A stretch of 32,887 nt of DNA from an uncultured Acidobacteriaceae bacterium (GCA_903828675.1 CAIKND010000003.1:1-32887), one strand, 5' to 3'; positions 8,105 through 15,614 are shown, numbered from the stretch's first letter. The notes: generated by a model not told the origin, from the sequence alone. Numbers and translations: made by a program.

Positions 8105-8629
8105 ATGAGTATGAAGTCTTCGCTACGCGTTTACGTGCTGGCGGCGGCTTCATCGGTTGCACTGGTCGCGGTGATGGTAACACTCTCCACGCGCACGGTG
8201 CAGGCCTACGCGCGGCTTCCAAGACCCGCCGCAACCATGTCCGCCGCGCCTCCGGTCGCAAGCCCCACGCCGGCAGCGTTGGCGCCGCAACAGACAGCCG
8301 TTAAGAGAGGGGACAGGCTTCGCGGCCTCGCATCCTGGTATGGCGGCGTCTTCAACGGACGGCACACCGCAAGTGGCGAACGGTTCGACATGAATGCCAT
8401 GACCGCATGTCATCCAACCCTCCCCTTTGGCTCCGTAGTGCGGGTTGTCAACCGCATCAACAAGCGCTCAGTCATCGTCCGCATTACCGATCGCGGAGAC
8501 CTCGTCGACCAGGGGCGCATCATCGACCTTTCTTATGGAGCCGCACAAAAGCTGGCAATGACCAGGGCTGGCCTCGCAAGTGTCGATCTCGAGGTCATCT
8601 CCCTCGGACGGAAGTCCAGCAACAACTAA
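8105..8629 (+). CDS. rlpA: RlpA family septal ring lytic transglycosylase-like protein
   Basis: RlpA proteins carry a double-psi beta-barrel and, in studied members, cleave denuded glycan strands of peptidoglycan at the septum. Here the N-terminal hydrophobic segment (about residues 7-34, ending TVQA) is a signal peptide or anchor, followed by a Pro/Ala linker. The barrel spans about 72-168: GLASWYGGVFNGRHTASGERFDMNAMTACHPTLPFGSVVRVVN, then VRITDRGDLVDQGRIIDLSYGAAQKL. His103 and Asp129 match the residues needed for activity in the Pseudomonas enzyme. There is no C-terminal SPOR domain. ATG at 8105 is chosen because the hydrophobic segment starts just after it; ATG at 8078 is an alternative. 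A terminator lies 21 bases downstream. Confidence 0.9.
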   Translation: MSMKSSLRVYVLAAASSVALVAVMVTLSTRTVQAYARLPRPAATMSAAPPVASPTPAALAPQQTAVKRGDRLRGLASWYGGVFNGRHTASGERFDMNAMTACHPTLPFGSVVRVVNRINKRSVIVRITDRGDLVDQGRIIDLSYGAAQKLAMTRAGLASVDLEVISLGRKSSNN

Positions 8630-8650
8630 GCAATTCCCTTGCAACACCAC

Positions 8651-8683
8651 AACGGCCAGCCTTCGGGCTGGCCGTTTCCTTTA
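8651..8683 (+). terminator. Rho-independent terminator after rlpA-like gene
   Basis: A perfect 11-bp stem, AACGGCCAGCC (8651-8661) with GGCTGGCCGTT (8666-8676), is closed by a TTCG tetraloop and followed by TCCTTTA. It lies 21 bases beyond the stop codon. Confidence 0.85.
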
Positions 8684-8694
8684 GTTCGCGCTTC

Positions 8695-8712
8695 CCCTCA
8701 GTCGTTCTCGGG
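8695..8712. repeat. 18-bp direct repeat, left copy
   Basis: CCCTCAGTCGTTCTCGGG here is identical to 9071-9088, where it forms the last codons and stop of the M1-like gene. The segment between the copies is non-coding. Confidence 0.8.
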
Positions 8713-8863
8713 GCGCCCTTTGGGCTCCACGCTTTTGTGGCTAGTGTACTGTCTCCGATGTTCTTAACATCATTGCACTGTCATTCTGAGCATCTTTACT
8801 CGCGGCAGCGCGTTACGTCCAGGGATGAACGGCCCCCGTCTACCTCGCACAATAGCCCCGTGC

Positions 8864-8898
8864 CCCATCCATTCCGCGTTCTTTGCGGAATGGGTGGG
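8864..8898. repeat. Intergenic hairpin repeat, type A copy 2
   Basis: CCCATCCATTCCGC (8864-8877) pairs with GCGGAATGGGTGGG (8885-8898) over 14 bp with one wobble, around a GTTCTTT loop. GTGCC leads in. Nearly identical to the copy at 15885. It lies between the ends of two convergent genes. Confidence 0.85.
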
Positions 8899-8919
8899 AC
8901 AGAACAACACTCAACCGGG

Positions 8920-8966
8920 CCGTTCATTGGGAGCGAACGGGGCCCCAAGCGCTTTTCAGCTTGGGG
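8920..8966. repeat. Two adjacent intergenic hairpins
   Basis: CCGTTC (8920-8925) pairs with GAACGG (8935-8940). CCCCAAGC (8943-8950) then pairs with GCTTGGGG (8959-8966) around GCTTTTCA. Both directly follow the type A hairpin, so three stems stand in a row. Confidence 0.65.
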
Positions 8967-9070
8967 GTGGTGAGCGAAGAATCTGCTTTTGCATTTTGCG
9001 AATTCTGATAGGAACTTCTGGAACGCTACCTAGGGTGGGAAGCAGTAGCATCCTGGCCTGCTGACAATCG

Positions 9071-9088
9071 CCCTCAGTCGTTCTCGGG
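9071..9088. repeat. 18-bp direct repeat, right copy
   Basis: Identical to 8695-8712. This copy contains the stop codon and last residues (RPEND) of the M1-like gene on the minus strand, so the left copy looks like a duplicate of the gene end. Confidence 0.8.
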
Positions 9089-11098
9089 CCGCGTAAACGG
9101 CTTCTGCAGGTACTGCCGCGCCTCGTTTACCGCTCCCTGCGTATTGTCGTTTGTCTGCACCGCCAGCCGGTACTCGTTCACCGCCCGGTCCCGCTGTCCG
9201 GTAATGTCGAAAATCTTGCCGATCTGGATGTGGCTCCACACCTCGGTCCAGCGCGGCTCGTCGTCGCCCCGCAGCGCATCTCGGTAGGCATTCACGCTGG
9301 CCTGGTAGTTGTGCTGGCCAAACAGCACCTCCCCGATCCGGTAGCTCGCCAGCGAACTCTGCGGGTTGGCTTCCAGAGCTTTCTGGTACTCAGCCAACGC
9401 TCCCGTCATGTCGCCCTGCGCCACCAGTTGCTGCCCCTTCAAAATGGCGATACGCACCTGCAGGTCCGGCGTTGTCTTCAGCACCCAGTCCGACGGATCC
9501 ACGCTGATCCGCCGCGGCCGTCCAAACGTGTCCACCACGTACTGCGTCTCGGTGCCGACAACTTCAATCTTCTGGGTCTCCGTCTTGCCGTCAGTCTCCA
9601 CCTTAAGCTCCACCGGCATCCGGAACAGGTCCAGATCCTGCCCAATGTCCCCGATCGTCCTGAAGCCCTTGTTGTTTCCCAGTCGGTAAACCGCGTATTT
9701 GTTTGAGAACTTCGGTGCTCCCGTACCGTCAATCCACTGCGCAAAAAACGCCGTCAACTGCTGCTGGCTCTGCGACTCCGCCACCTTTACAAAGTCCTGC
9801 GCCCGCACCGAACTGTCCGCATACTGGCTCAGCACGCCTTTCAGCGTCTCCAGAAAAGCCTTGTCTCCCAACTCCCAGCGCAGCATGTGAAACACCATCG
9901 CGCCCTTTTCCAGCGTCATGGACTGGAACTCCGGCGAGAAGGGATTCAGCCGCCCCACGCTCGAAAGCGGAATCGTGTCGTACGCCAGCGCGCCTGCGGC
10001 CACGTCTCCCATCGCCGTTCGCATTGCGCTCTTGCCGCTCTCTTCTTCCAGGTACATCAGCTCCCCGTAGCGCGACATGCCGTTGGTAATCCAGGCATCG
10101 TTTAGCGTTCGCGGGCTCACTTCGCAACCCCACCACTGGTGCGCAATCGTGTTCGACAGCAGCCGCACGCTGCTCTTGTCCCCCACCCGCGAACCCATAA
10201 TCGCAGCTAGCTCAGGCGCATACACCGCCGGCAGCGTATCGTCCGGCAATTCCACCACGTTCAGATGGCTGGTCTCCGGGGCTCCAAAGCTATCGGTAAA
10301 AAAGTCGTATTCCTTCGTCGCCGATTGTGCCAGTTGATTTGCGGACTGCTGGTGGCTCACCGTCAGGTACACCTTCACGTTGCCCGCGCCCACTGAAATC
10401 GGCGCAACGTACCGCCCTGCAATCACCGTCCCCGGAAATCCCGGCTTCGTCCAGTTAAAGTCGAACTCGTCGGCCGGCTTGCCGCTGGCCAGCTTCGCCG
10501 GCTTCGCGCTGCCTTGCATGCCGCTCGCAAAAACCCGCATCCCCTGCGGCACCCGAATGTGCATCTCCGCCGTGAACCGGTTGGTCATGTACCCCGTCAT
10601 CGGAAACCACCGCGCAGGGTAGAGCAAATAACTGATCGGCTCCTGAATCGCGGCCAGCTTCAGTCCCTCCACCGGCCCGTCTTCTTTCCCCGTGATCGTC
10701 CCCTCGTACTCGAAGGTCCAGTGCACCGCCTGCCCCTGCACAAAGGGCGTCCCCGCCGTCACCCGAATGGCGCCGTCCGCGGTCCGTTCCCCGTCCAGCA
10801 GCTTGCCGCTCTCGTCGCTGATCTTGGTTACCTTCAGCGCCGGGTGAAAGCCAAAGTTCACCACTTGCAGGTTTTCCGGTGCAGTCAACGTCACCACCAC
10901 CTTGGCAGCTAGATGGTGCGTGGCCGGATCCAGTTCGGCGTCGATCACGTAGCCCGCAATGTTCAGCGCCGGACGCTCGGCCCTCTGCGCCAACAGCGGC
11001 CCCGCCATCATCACTCCAGCCGCCAGTACGCCGGCCGCGCCCCTCAGGCAGTGACCTCCGAATCCAAGCCGAAATTGTCTTCTCATACCAGTCATCAT
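9074..11098 (-). CDS. M1-family peptidase-like protein with lost zinc site and C-terminal TPRs
   Basis: The protein has an N-terminal signal peptide (ending MAGPLLAQ), an M1-like beta domain, a catalytic-type domain and C-terminal TPR helices (LVAQGDMTGALAEYQKALEANPQSSLASYRIGEVLF). The M1 core is recognisable by AHQWWG with downstream NDAW and by KGAMVFHMLR. However, the zinc motif HExxH-x18-E is not intact. The residues are Asn316-Thr317-Ile-Ala-His320, and Asn339 stands where the third ligand Glu should be. Two of three zinc ligands and the catalytic Glu are therefore gone, and no GAMEN motif is seen. It is probably a non-catalytic, exported binding protein. The start (ATG 11098, or 11095/11086) is chosen to place the signal peptide at the N-terminus. 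It lies about 200 bases downstream of lpxB on the same strand. Confidence 0.9.
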   Translation of the reverse strand: MMTGMRRQFRLGFGGHCLRGAAGVLAAGVMMAGPLLAQRAERPALNIAGYVIDAELDPATHHLAAKVVVTLTAPENLQVVNFGFHPALKVTKISDESGKLLDGERTADGAIRVTAGTPFVQGQAVHWTFEYEGTITGKEDGPVEGLKLAAIQEPISYLLYPARWFPMTGYMTNRFTAEMHIRVPQGMRVFASGMQGSAKPAKLASGKPADEFDFNWTKPGFPGTVIAGRYVAPISVGAGNVKVYLTVSHQQSANQLAQSATKEYDFFTDSFGAPETSHLNVVELPDDTLPAVYAPELAAIMGSRVGDKSSVRLLSNTIAHQWWGCEVSPRTLNDAWITNGMSRYGELMYLEEESGKSAMRTAMGDVAAGALAYDTIPLSSVGRLNPFSPEFQSMTLEKGAMVFHMLRWELGDKAFLETLKGVLSQYADSSVRAQDFVKVAESQSQQQLTAFFAQWIDGTGAPKFSNKYAVYRLGNNKGFRTIGDIGQDLDLFRMPVELKVETDGKTETQKIEVVGTETQYVVDTFGRPRRISVDPSDWVLKTTPDLQVRIAILKGQQLVAQGDMTGALAEYQKALEANPQSSLASYRIGEVLFGQHNYQASVNAYRDALRGDDEPRWTEVWSHIQIGKIFDITGQRDRAVNEYRLAVQTNDNTQGAVNEARQYLQKPFTRPEND

Positions 11099-11230
11099 CG
11101 CTTGCCGCCGCCGGCTAAATTCCGATTCCCAACAATACTCCGCACCCCATCCAGCAAATCCCAACCACCCAATGCAGCTAAATCCCACTACCCACCGGGT
11201 CAATTCCGACAACCCAGTAAGGCTGGGTGC

Positions 11231-11259
11231 CCCAGGTCCCTCGCTTTTGGGGACCTGGG
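11231..11259. repeat. Intergenic hairpin repeat, type B copy 1
   Basis: GGGTGCC leads into a perfect 10-bp stem, CCCAGGTCCC (11231-11240) with GGGACCTGGG (11250-11259), around TCGCTTTTG. It lies 40 bases after the lpxB stop. Related copies are at 31385 and 31440. Confidence 0.8.
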
Positions 11260-11297
11260 ATAGCAAGAACCTCAACCAGGCAGTCGTACTCCCTATT

Positions 11298-11334
11298 CCC
11301 TAGTCCCTGTTCTTAGTCCCTAGTCCCTGTTCTT
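11298..11334. repeat. Tandem 17-bp repeat at the lpxB 3' end
   Basis: CCCTAGTCCCTGTTCTT occurs at 11298-11314 and again at 11318-11334, a 20-bp period. The repeat encodes the last residues and stop codon of lpxB in two different frames. Confidence 0.8.
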
Positions 11335-12535
11335 CCGCCACTTCCAGCGTAATCGCAGCCACTCTCTCAATCGCGCCCGGAGAATCTTCCAAGCCCTCCA
11401 CCACCCGCTTGCCCAGCGCCACCCGTATCGCGCCCAACTCCTGCATCATGGACTCGCGGGCCAGCCCGTCCGGTAGCAGCCGCATCATCTGTTGGACGAT
11501 ATTCGCCGCCGTGAAGTCATCTTGAATCAATTCCGGAACCACCCGCTTGCCCGCGATCAGGTTCGCCATAGCCACGTGCGCCACCTTCACCACCCGCTTG
11601 GCGATCGCGTAGGTCACCGCCGAAACCCGGTAAACCACCACAAATGGACTGCCGATCAGCGCCGCCTCCACCGTAGCCGTCCCGCTGGCCACCACCGACG
11701 CCCGCGCGTGAAACAGCGTTCCGCGCGCATCTTCCACCAGCCGCACCGCCAGCCCGCCCCCGTGGTCTTCCGCAATCTGCAGCACCTCGGCGCGTTGTGC
11801 GGCGTTCAGCGTAGGCGCCAGAGGAATCACAAACTCCATATCCTCTGAAGGCTCTGCGGCATCGGGTGTGGGCAGCGCCATGCCCCAGGCCGCCTCCAGC
11901 ATCTCCGGCAGGTGGTCCCGGATCTCCTTGGCACGGCTCCCCGGCAGCAGGCCAACCCAGGTCTTCTTCGGGTCCAGCCCATTTCTCGCGGCAAACTCCT
12001 CGCGGCTGATCGTCGGCAGCGGCAGCTCCGCCAGCGGATGCCCTACAAACTCCGCCTCCACCCCGTTCTCCCGGTAAAATTCCTCCTCGAACGGAAAAAT
12101 CACCAGCATCCGACGCACGTATTTCTGAACCAGCTTGATGCGGTGCTTCTTCCAGGCCCATAGCTGCGGGCTCACAAAGAAGATCACCGGAACCCCCAGC
12201 CGCGTGAATTCCTTCGCCAGCCTGAAGTGGATCTCTGGAAAGTCGATCAGCACGGCCACATCCGGTCGTCTTGTGCGGATGGCCTTCTTCAGCTTGCGGT
12301 ACTCACTGTAGATCCTTGGCAGGTGCTTCACAATCTCGGTCAGCCCCATCACGGCCATATCTTCCGAGTGAACCACCCGTTCCAGCCCGGCCGCCTCCAT
12401 GCGCGTTCCGCCCATGCCAAAGAACTGCGCTCGCTCTTCCCTCTCCGCCAGTTGCCGTTCAAGCGCCACAATCAGCAGCGCGCCGTAGTGCTCGCCGCTT
12501 GCCTCGCCAGCCGAAATGAAGATCGTACGGGCCAT
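11300..12535 (-). CDS. lpxB: Lipid-A-disaccharide synthase
   Basis: LpxB joins UDP-2,3-diacylglucosamine and lipid X to form the lipid A disaccharide (EC 2.4.1.182). It is a peripheral inner-membrane GT-B glycosyltransferase of family GT19. Family landmarks are the N-terminal ISAGEASGEHYGA, FFGMGGTRMEAAG, VAVLIDFPEIHFRLAK, the QLWAWKKHRIK block, VGHPL, VGLLPGSRAKEI and the C-terminal ASGTATVEAALIGSPFVVVYRVS. The usual Asp of SGD is Glu here (SGE), a conservative change. ATG at 12535 matches the family's typical N-terminus. ATG at 12574 has a better ribosome site (GGGGGAA) and would add 13 residues. It shows that the organism makes lipid A. The extreme C-terminus was shaped by a short tandem duplication. 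Confidence 0.95.
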   Translation of the reverse strand: MARTIFISAGEASGEHYGALLIVALERQLAEREERAQFFGMGGTRMEAAGLERVVHSEDMAVMGLTEIVKHLPRIYSEYRKLKKAIRTRRPDVAVLIDFPEIHFRLAKEFTRLGVPVIFFVSPQLWAWKKHRIKLVQKYVRRMLVIFPFEEEFYRENGVEAEFVGHPLAELPLPTISREEFAARNGLDPKKTWVGLLPGSRAKEIRDHLPEMLEAAWGMALPTPDAAEPSEDMEFVIPLAPTLNAAQRAEVLQIAEDHGGGLAVRLVEDARGTLFHARASVVASGTATVEAALIGSPFVVVYRVSAVTYAIAKRVVKVAHVAMANLIAGKRVVPELIQDDFTAANIVQQMMRLLPDGLARESMMQELGAIRVALGKRVVEGLEDSPGAIERVAAITLEVAEEQGLGTKNRD

Positions 12536-13042
12536 CAACTTGCTCTTGCGCCTCGTCTGTGTGCCCATAATCATAACGGTTCCCCCGTGGAACGCACGCT
12601 TTCCCACAGGGCCTCGCAGAACAAAAATCTGTCATCCTGGGCGACCGTCGCGCAAATAAGGGAATCGAACGCTTGCCACGAGCAACGCGAGGGGGGACCT
12701 GCGGTCGCTACTCGGATACCTCACCCTCCCCAGTCGACAGGCACCCCAGCGGCGACCAAATAACTTTTCATAAAAGAGCTTTTTGCTTGACAAGTTTTGA
12801 AGAAGCAATGCAATACTTACCCTGCGTTCGGCGAGCCGGTACATTCCGTCCCCTGATAGTTCGAGGTTGTACGGTCGCCACGCACCCGGGCAGAATTTCA
12901 AATCTACCGTACCCGTTGGAATCAAGCGCCAGCCATTCGCGGCTTTGCCGCTGTCGGCCCGATAGGTTCGACAGCAGCATCGGGCCGACCTCGATGGCGG
13001 ACGCATTTTTTGCAAAATGAATCCACGATTCGAGGTTAGGTT
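12536..13042. other. Intergenic region upstream of the papain-like lipoprotein gene
   Basis: No convincing gene is seen in about 500 bases. The left part (about 12630-12710) looks like a degenerate dispersed repeat (GTCATCCTGGGCGA to ACCTGCGGTCGCT). A TTGACA at 12787-12792 could be a -35 box, but no good -10 follows at normal spacing. The right part holds a small GCGGC/GCCGC hairpin (12939-12951) and the long hairpin at 12953-12989. Confidence 0.5.
12953..12989 (+). promoter_or_regulatory. Leader hairpin before the papain-like lipoprotein gene
   Basis: GTCGGCCCGAT (12953-12963) and ATCGGGCCGAC (12979-12989) form a perfect 11-bp stem with a 15-base loop, ending 53 bases before the ATG. A short T-run (about 13005-13010) follows at 15 bases, so it may act as an attenuator, RNA stabiliser or protein site. 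Confidence 0.5.
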
Positions 13043-13630
13043 ATGAAAGTGTTCCAAGCAGGCATTCTTGCCTGTCCGCTCCTCCTTCTTGCGGGGTGCT
13101 GCAATCCTCCGCTTGTGTCCACAGTGAATGTGCCGACGCTGCCCCAACAGGGCTCTAACTGGTGCTGGGCGGCGAGCGGTGAAATGACCATGAAGTACCT
13201 TGGCCACGATGTTAGTCAGTGCACCGAGGCCAACAACGAATTCGGCCTCAGCGGCTGCTGCACAAACAACTCTGGCTCCTGCAACAACGGCGGCTGGCCG
13301 GAGTATTCAAAGTATGGCTTCACCGCCGATCAGACCAACAATGCGGCGCTGACCTGGGCACAGGTCCAGAGTCAGATATTCTGCGCCAACAAGCCTTTCG
13401 CGTTCTCGTGGCACTGGAACGGCGGCGGCGGCCACATGATGGTTGTCAGAGGCTACCTCACCATCGAGAATGTGCAGTACGTGGACGTCAACGATCCGGA
13501 ACCGTACACGAACCTGAGTACCTTGACAGGCGGAACGGAGACGATCATGACCTATTCCCGTTACGTCAGCGATACCGACCATACCCACTGGAACGACTTC
13601 TACAACATCACTTATACGGGAGGTAAATAG
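13043..13630 (+). CDS. Papain-like cysteine protease lipoprotein (AvrRpt2/C70-like)
   Basis: The N-terminus is a lipoprotein signal (LLLLAGC, lipidated Cys19), so the enzyme is anchored in an envelope membrane. The mature part begins with VNVPTLPQQGSNWCWAASG, the catalytic-Cys motif (Cys41) of AvrRpt2-like, papain-fold peptidases (C70/C39-like). GGGGHMMVVRGY supplies His131 and YVDVNDPEP supplies the Asn150/Asp151 position. Several extra cysteines (60, 72, 73, 80, 114) suggest disulfides. At 195 residues it matches a minimal protease domain. The ATG follows GAGGTTAGG. The next gene starts one base after the stop, so the two are made together. The substrate is unknown; a toxin, a maturation protease or an envelope protease are all possible. 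Confidence 0.85.
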   Translation: MKVFQAGILACPLLLLAGCCNPPLVSTVNVPTLPQQGSNWCWAASGEMTMKYLGHDVSQCTEANNEFGLSGCCTNNSGSCNNGGWPEYSKYGFTADQTNNAALTWAQVQSQIFCANKPFAFSWHWNGGGGHMMVVRGYLTIENVQYVDVNDPEPYTNLSTLTGGTETIMTYSRYVSDTDHTHWNDFYNITYTGGK

Positions 13631-13631
13631 C

Positions 13632-14285
13632 ATGAGAATCCGCGGAGCGATGTTGCTGGTTTTGGTTGCGATGCTGCTGTCATCGTGTAAAGGAAGAATA
13701 TTCCCCGCAAGCCAGGCAAATCTGGTCGCCAGCCCGCCGGCCAGTGCGTCGAGCCAGCAGGCGGCGCAGGCGGGGTTGACCGTGCTGCAGTCGCTGGTCT
13801 TGCCAGAGAATTTTCAGGGCTTGGGATTCTCTTCGGTGGAACAGGCCAAAAGCGCCCAGTTGAGCGATCCGATCAAACTCTATACCGTTCCACTGGACGC
13901 GTTGACGGCGTACAAGGCAGACTCCGTTGCCGCCGGGCTTTTGCAGGATGCGCATAAGCTCATCTATCCGGTCACGGTGGATGGGCGCGTGGCCTCCTCC
14001 CTGGCGGTTACTCAACACAACGATGGCTGGAGGGCGACCGACTTCGGAAATGCGGCGGTCACGCGGGCCCTCGTGGCGCGTCGCGCAAGCAAGGACGATT
14101 TCGTGGTTTGGGTGCCTGCGCTGAAGATCTACTTTTCAGCGCGGGGCGCGGGAGAGGCCCTCACGTTGACTCCCATCATCGACGATCCAAGGTTCGGATT
14201 CAAGGCGGGCGAAATCATTCCCGCAAATCGTGCCTTTGCAGTCCTGCAAAAGAACGCGGGCGAGTATAACGGGTTGCCGCAGTAG
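13632..14285 (+). CDS. Hypothetical lipoprotein coupled to the papain-like protease
   Basis: The 217-residue product has a lipoprotein signal peptide with lipobox LLSSC (Cys19). A short Ala/Ser/Gln-rich linker follows, then a globular domain of about 170 residues. Visible features are YTVPLDALTAYKA, LIYPVTVDGRVASSLAV and GWRATDFGNAAVTRAL, which suggest alternating strands and helices. I recognise no family. The ATG follows GGGAGG at 8 bases, inside the end of the protease gene, and the gap is one base. Tight coupling and shared membrane anchoring suggest it works on or with the protease, for example as inhibitor, substrate or presenter. A large nested inverted repeat follows it. Confidence 0.75.
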   Translation: MRIRGAMLLVLVAMLLSSCKGRIFPASQANLVASPPASASSQQAAQAGLTVLQSLVLPENFQGLGFSSVEQAKSAQLSDPIKLYTVPLDALTAYKADSVAAGLLQDAHKLIYPVTVDGRVASSLAVTQHNDGWRATDFGNAAVTRALVARRASKDDFVVWVPALKIYFSARGAGEALTLTPIIDDPRFGFKAGEIIPANRAFAVLQKNAGEYNGLPQ

Positions 14286-14310
14286 CCGGTGGCCCGCATC
14301 TCGTTCACGG

Positions 14311-14469
14311 TCACCCCAGGTCCCGTTTCTAGAGCGTTTTAGGTGCAAGTGTGAACAGTAATTTGGGTACCCCATCCATGAATCGTTTTGTGATTCATGG
14401 GTGGGATAACAAAAATTCAAATCTCCACCGTAAACACCAAATCAGAAAACGCTCTAGGACCTGGGGTGA
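14311..14469. repeat. Nested inverted repeat with type A hairpin inside type B-like arms
   Basis: The outer arms are TCACCCCAGGTC (14311-14322) with GACCTGGGGTGA (14458-14469), and CTAGAGCGTTTT (14329-14340) with AAAACGCTCTAG (14446-14457). That gives two 12-bp helices with a 6-base bulge. In the centre a type A hairpin pairs CCCATCCATGAATC (14371-14384) with GATTCATGGGTGGG (14392-14405). The outer arm resembles the type B stem. It lies between convergent gene ends. Confidence 0.85.
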
Positions 14470-14495
14470 ACGGCCCTCACCCAGCCCATCTCCCC

Positions 14496-14546
14496 CAAAA
14501 AATGATCGTGTGGCCGACATCTCGACTTTTGAGATGCGGGCCACAC
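14496..14546 (-). terminator. Terminator-like hairpin after the DAHP synthase gene
   Basis: GTGTGGCC (14508-14515) pairs with GGCCACAC (14539-14546), and CATCTC (14518-14523) with GAGATG (14531-14536). Read on the minus strand, a run of six T follows the stem after about five bases. It begins 13 bases beyond the aroG stop. Confidence 0.65.
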
Positions 14547-14558
14547 ACTGGAGCCCGA

Positions 14559-15614
14559 CTACCCCCGCCGCGCCCTCACCGCCGCCGCCAACTCCGCAAG
14601 CAGCGTTCGAGTCTCAGCCCAGTCGATGCAACCGTCCGTAATACTCTGCCCGTACACCAGCGGCTGTCCCGGCACCAGAGGCTGGGCGCCCGCCACCAGG
14701 TTGCTCTCGATCATCACGCCCTGAATGCGCTTGTCTCCCGCCGCAATCTGCCCCGCCACATCGTGGCAAACCGCCGCTTGCCGCTTGTAGTCCTTGCAGC
14801 TGTTGGCGTGGCTGAAGTCGATCATGATCCGCGGAGCAACCCCCGCCTTCTCCATCTTCGCCGCGGTCTCGGCCACACTCTCCGCCGTGTAGTTCACCAT
14901 CTTCCGGCCACCCCGCAAAATAATGTGGCAGTCTGGGTTTCCCGTGGTCACAAAAATCGCCGACTGCCCATGCTTGGTGTGTCCCAGAAACGTATGCGAA
15001 TGCGCCGCCGACAGAATCGCGTCAATGGCCACCTGCACATCGCCCGACGTCGCGTTCTTGAACCCCACCGGGCAACTCACGCCCGATACCAACTCCCTAT
15101 GCACCTGGCTCTCCGTCGTTCGCGCCCCAATCGCGCCCCAACTCACGAGCCCCGCAATGTACTGCGGAGAAATCATGTCCAGAAACTCCGTTCCCGTCGG
15201 CACGCCCATCTCCGCCAGGTCCAGCAGCAGGTGCCGCGCCATACGCAGCCCGTCGTTGATCTTGTACGACTCATCGAGATATGGGTCGTTGATCAACCCC
15301 TTCCACCCGATCGTCGTCCTCGGCTTCTCAAAGTACACCCGCATCACGATCCGCAGATCGTTCGAGTACTCCGCAATCGCATCCTGCAGCAGCCGGCCGT
15401 ACTCGCGCGCTGCCTTGGTGTCGTGAATCGAGCACGGCCCCACCAGCACCAGCAGTCGCTCGTCCCGCCCGCCCAGAATGTCGGTAATCTCGGTCCGCGT
15501 GTCGAAAATCGTAGCCGAGGCAGCCTCGGAAACAGGGAACTCCTCCTCCAGAAACACCGGAGGCAGAACCACCTTCGTCCATTGAATGTGTACGTCTTCT
15601 GTGTTGTGAAACAT
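14559..15614 (-). CDS. aroG: 3-deoxy-7-phosphoheptulonate synthase (DAHP synthase, class I)
   Basis: This enzyme condenses phosphoenolpyruvate and erythrose 4-phosphate to DAHP, the entry to the shikimate pathway (EC 2.5.1.54). At 351 residues it is the AroF/G/H type. Conserved stretches include VLVGPCSIHD, RVYFEKPRTTIGWKGLINDP, GARTTESQVHRE, GFKNATSGD, MIDFSHANS, MIESNLV and GQSITDGCIDW, which hold the PEP, phosphate and metal ligands. The symbol aroG stands for the group; the sequence alone does not tell which amino acid, if any, inhibits it. The ATG follows GGAAAGAG. A 6-bp hairpin (15625-15639) sits just upstream of that site and could affect translation. It stands alone, followed by a terminator-like hairpin. 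Confidence 0.95.
   Translation of the reverse strand: MFHNTEDVHIQWTKVVLPPVFLEEEFPVSEAASATIFDTRTEITDILGGRDERLLVLVGPCSIHDTKAAREYGRLLQDAIAEYSNDLRIVMRVYFEKPRTTIGWKGLINDPYLDESYKINDGLRMARHLLLDLAEMGVPTGTEFLDMISPQYIAGLVSWGAIGARTTESQVHRELVSGVSCPVGFKNATSGDVQVAIDAILSAAHSHTFLGHTKHGQSAIFVTTGNPDCHIILRGGRKMVNYTAESVAETAAKMEKAGVAPRIMIDFSHANSCKDYKRQAAVCHDVAGQIAAGDKRIQGVMIESNLVAGAQPLVPGQPLVYGQSITDGCIDWAETRTLLAELAAAVRARRG

Larger units (their letters stand above)
8684..9070. other. Intergenic region with clustered hairpins
   Basis: This region between convergent genes has no believable gene. It contains a direct repeat, the type A hairpin at 8864-8898 and two more hairpins at 8920-8966. It also has fragments resembling dispersed repeat remnants (GTCATTCTGAGC near 8779, GAGCGAAGAATCTGC near 8972). 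Confidence 0.6.

Noticed and set aside
12787..12817. TTGACA as a promoter for the papain-like lipoprotein gene
   Set aside because: No good -10 lies at 16-18 bases; the best match is 19 bases away and weak.
12632..13207. A 191-codon minus-strand frame
   Set aside because: It is antisense to the papain-like lipoprotein gene and crosses repeats; the composition is not protein-like.
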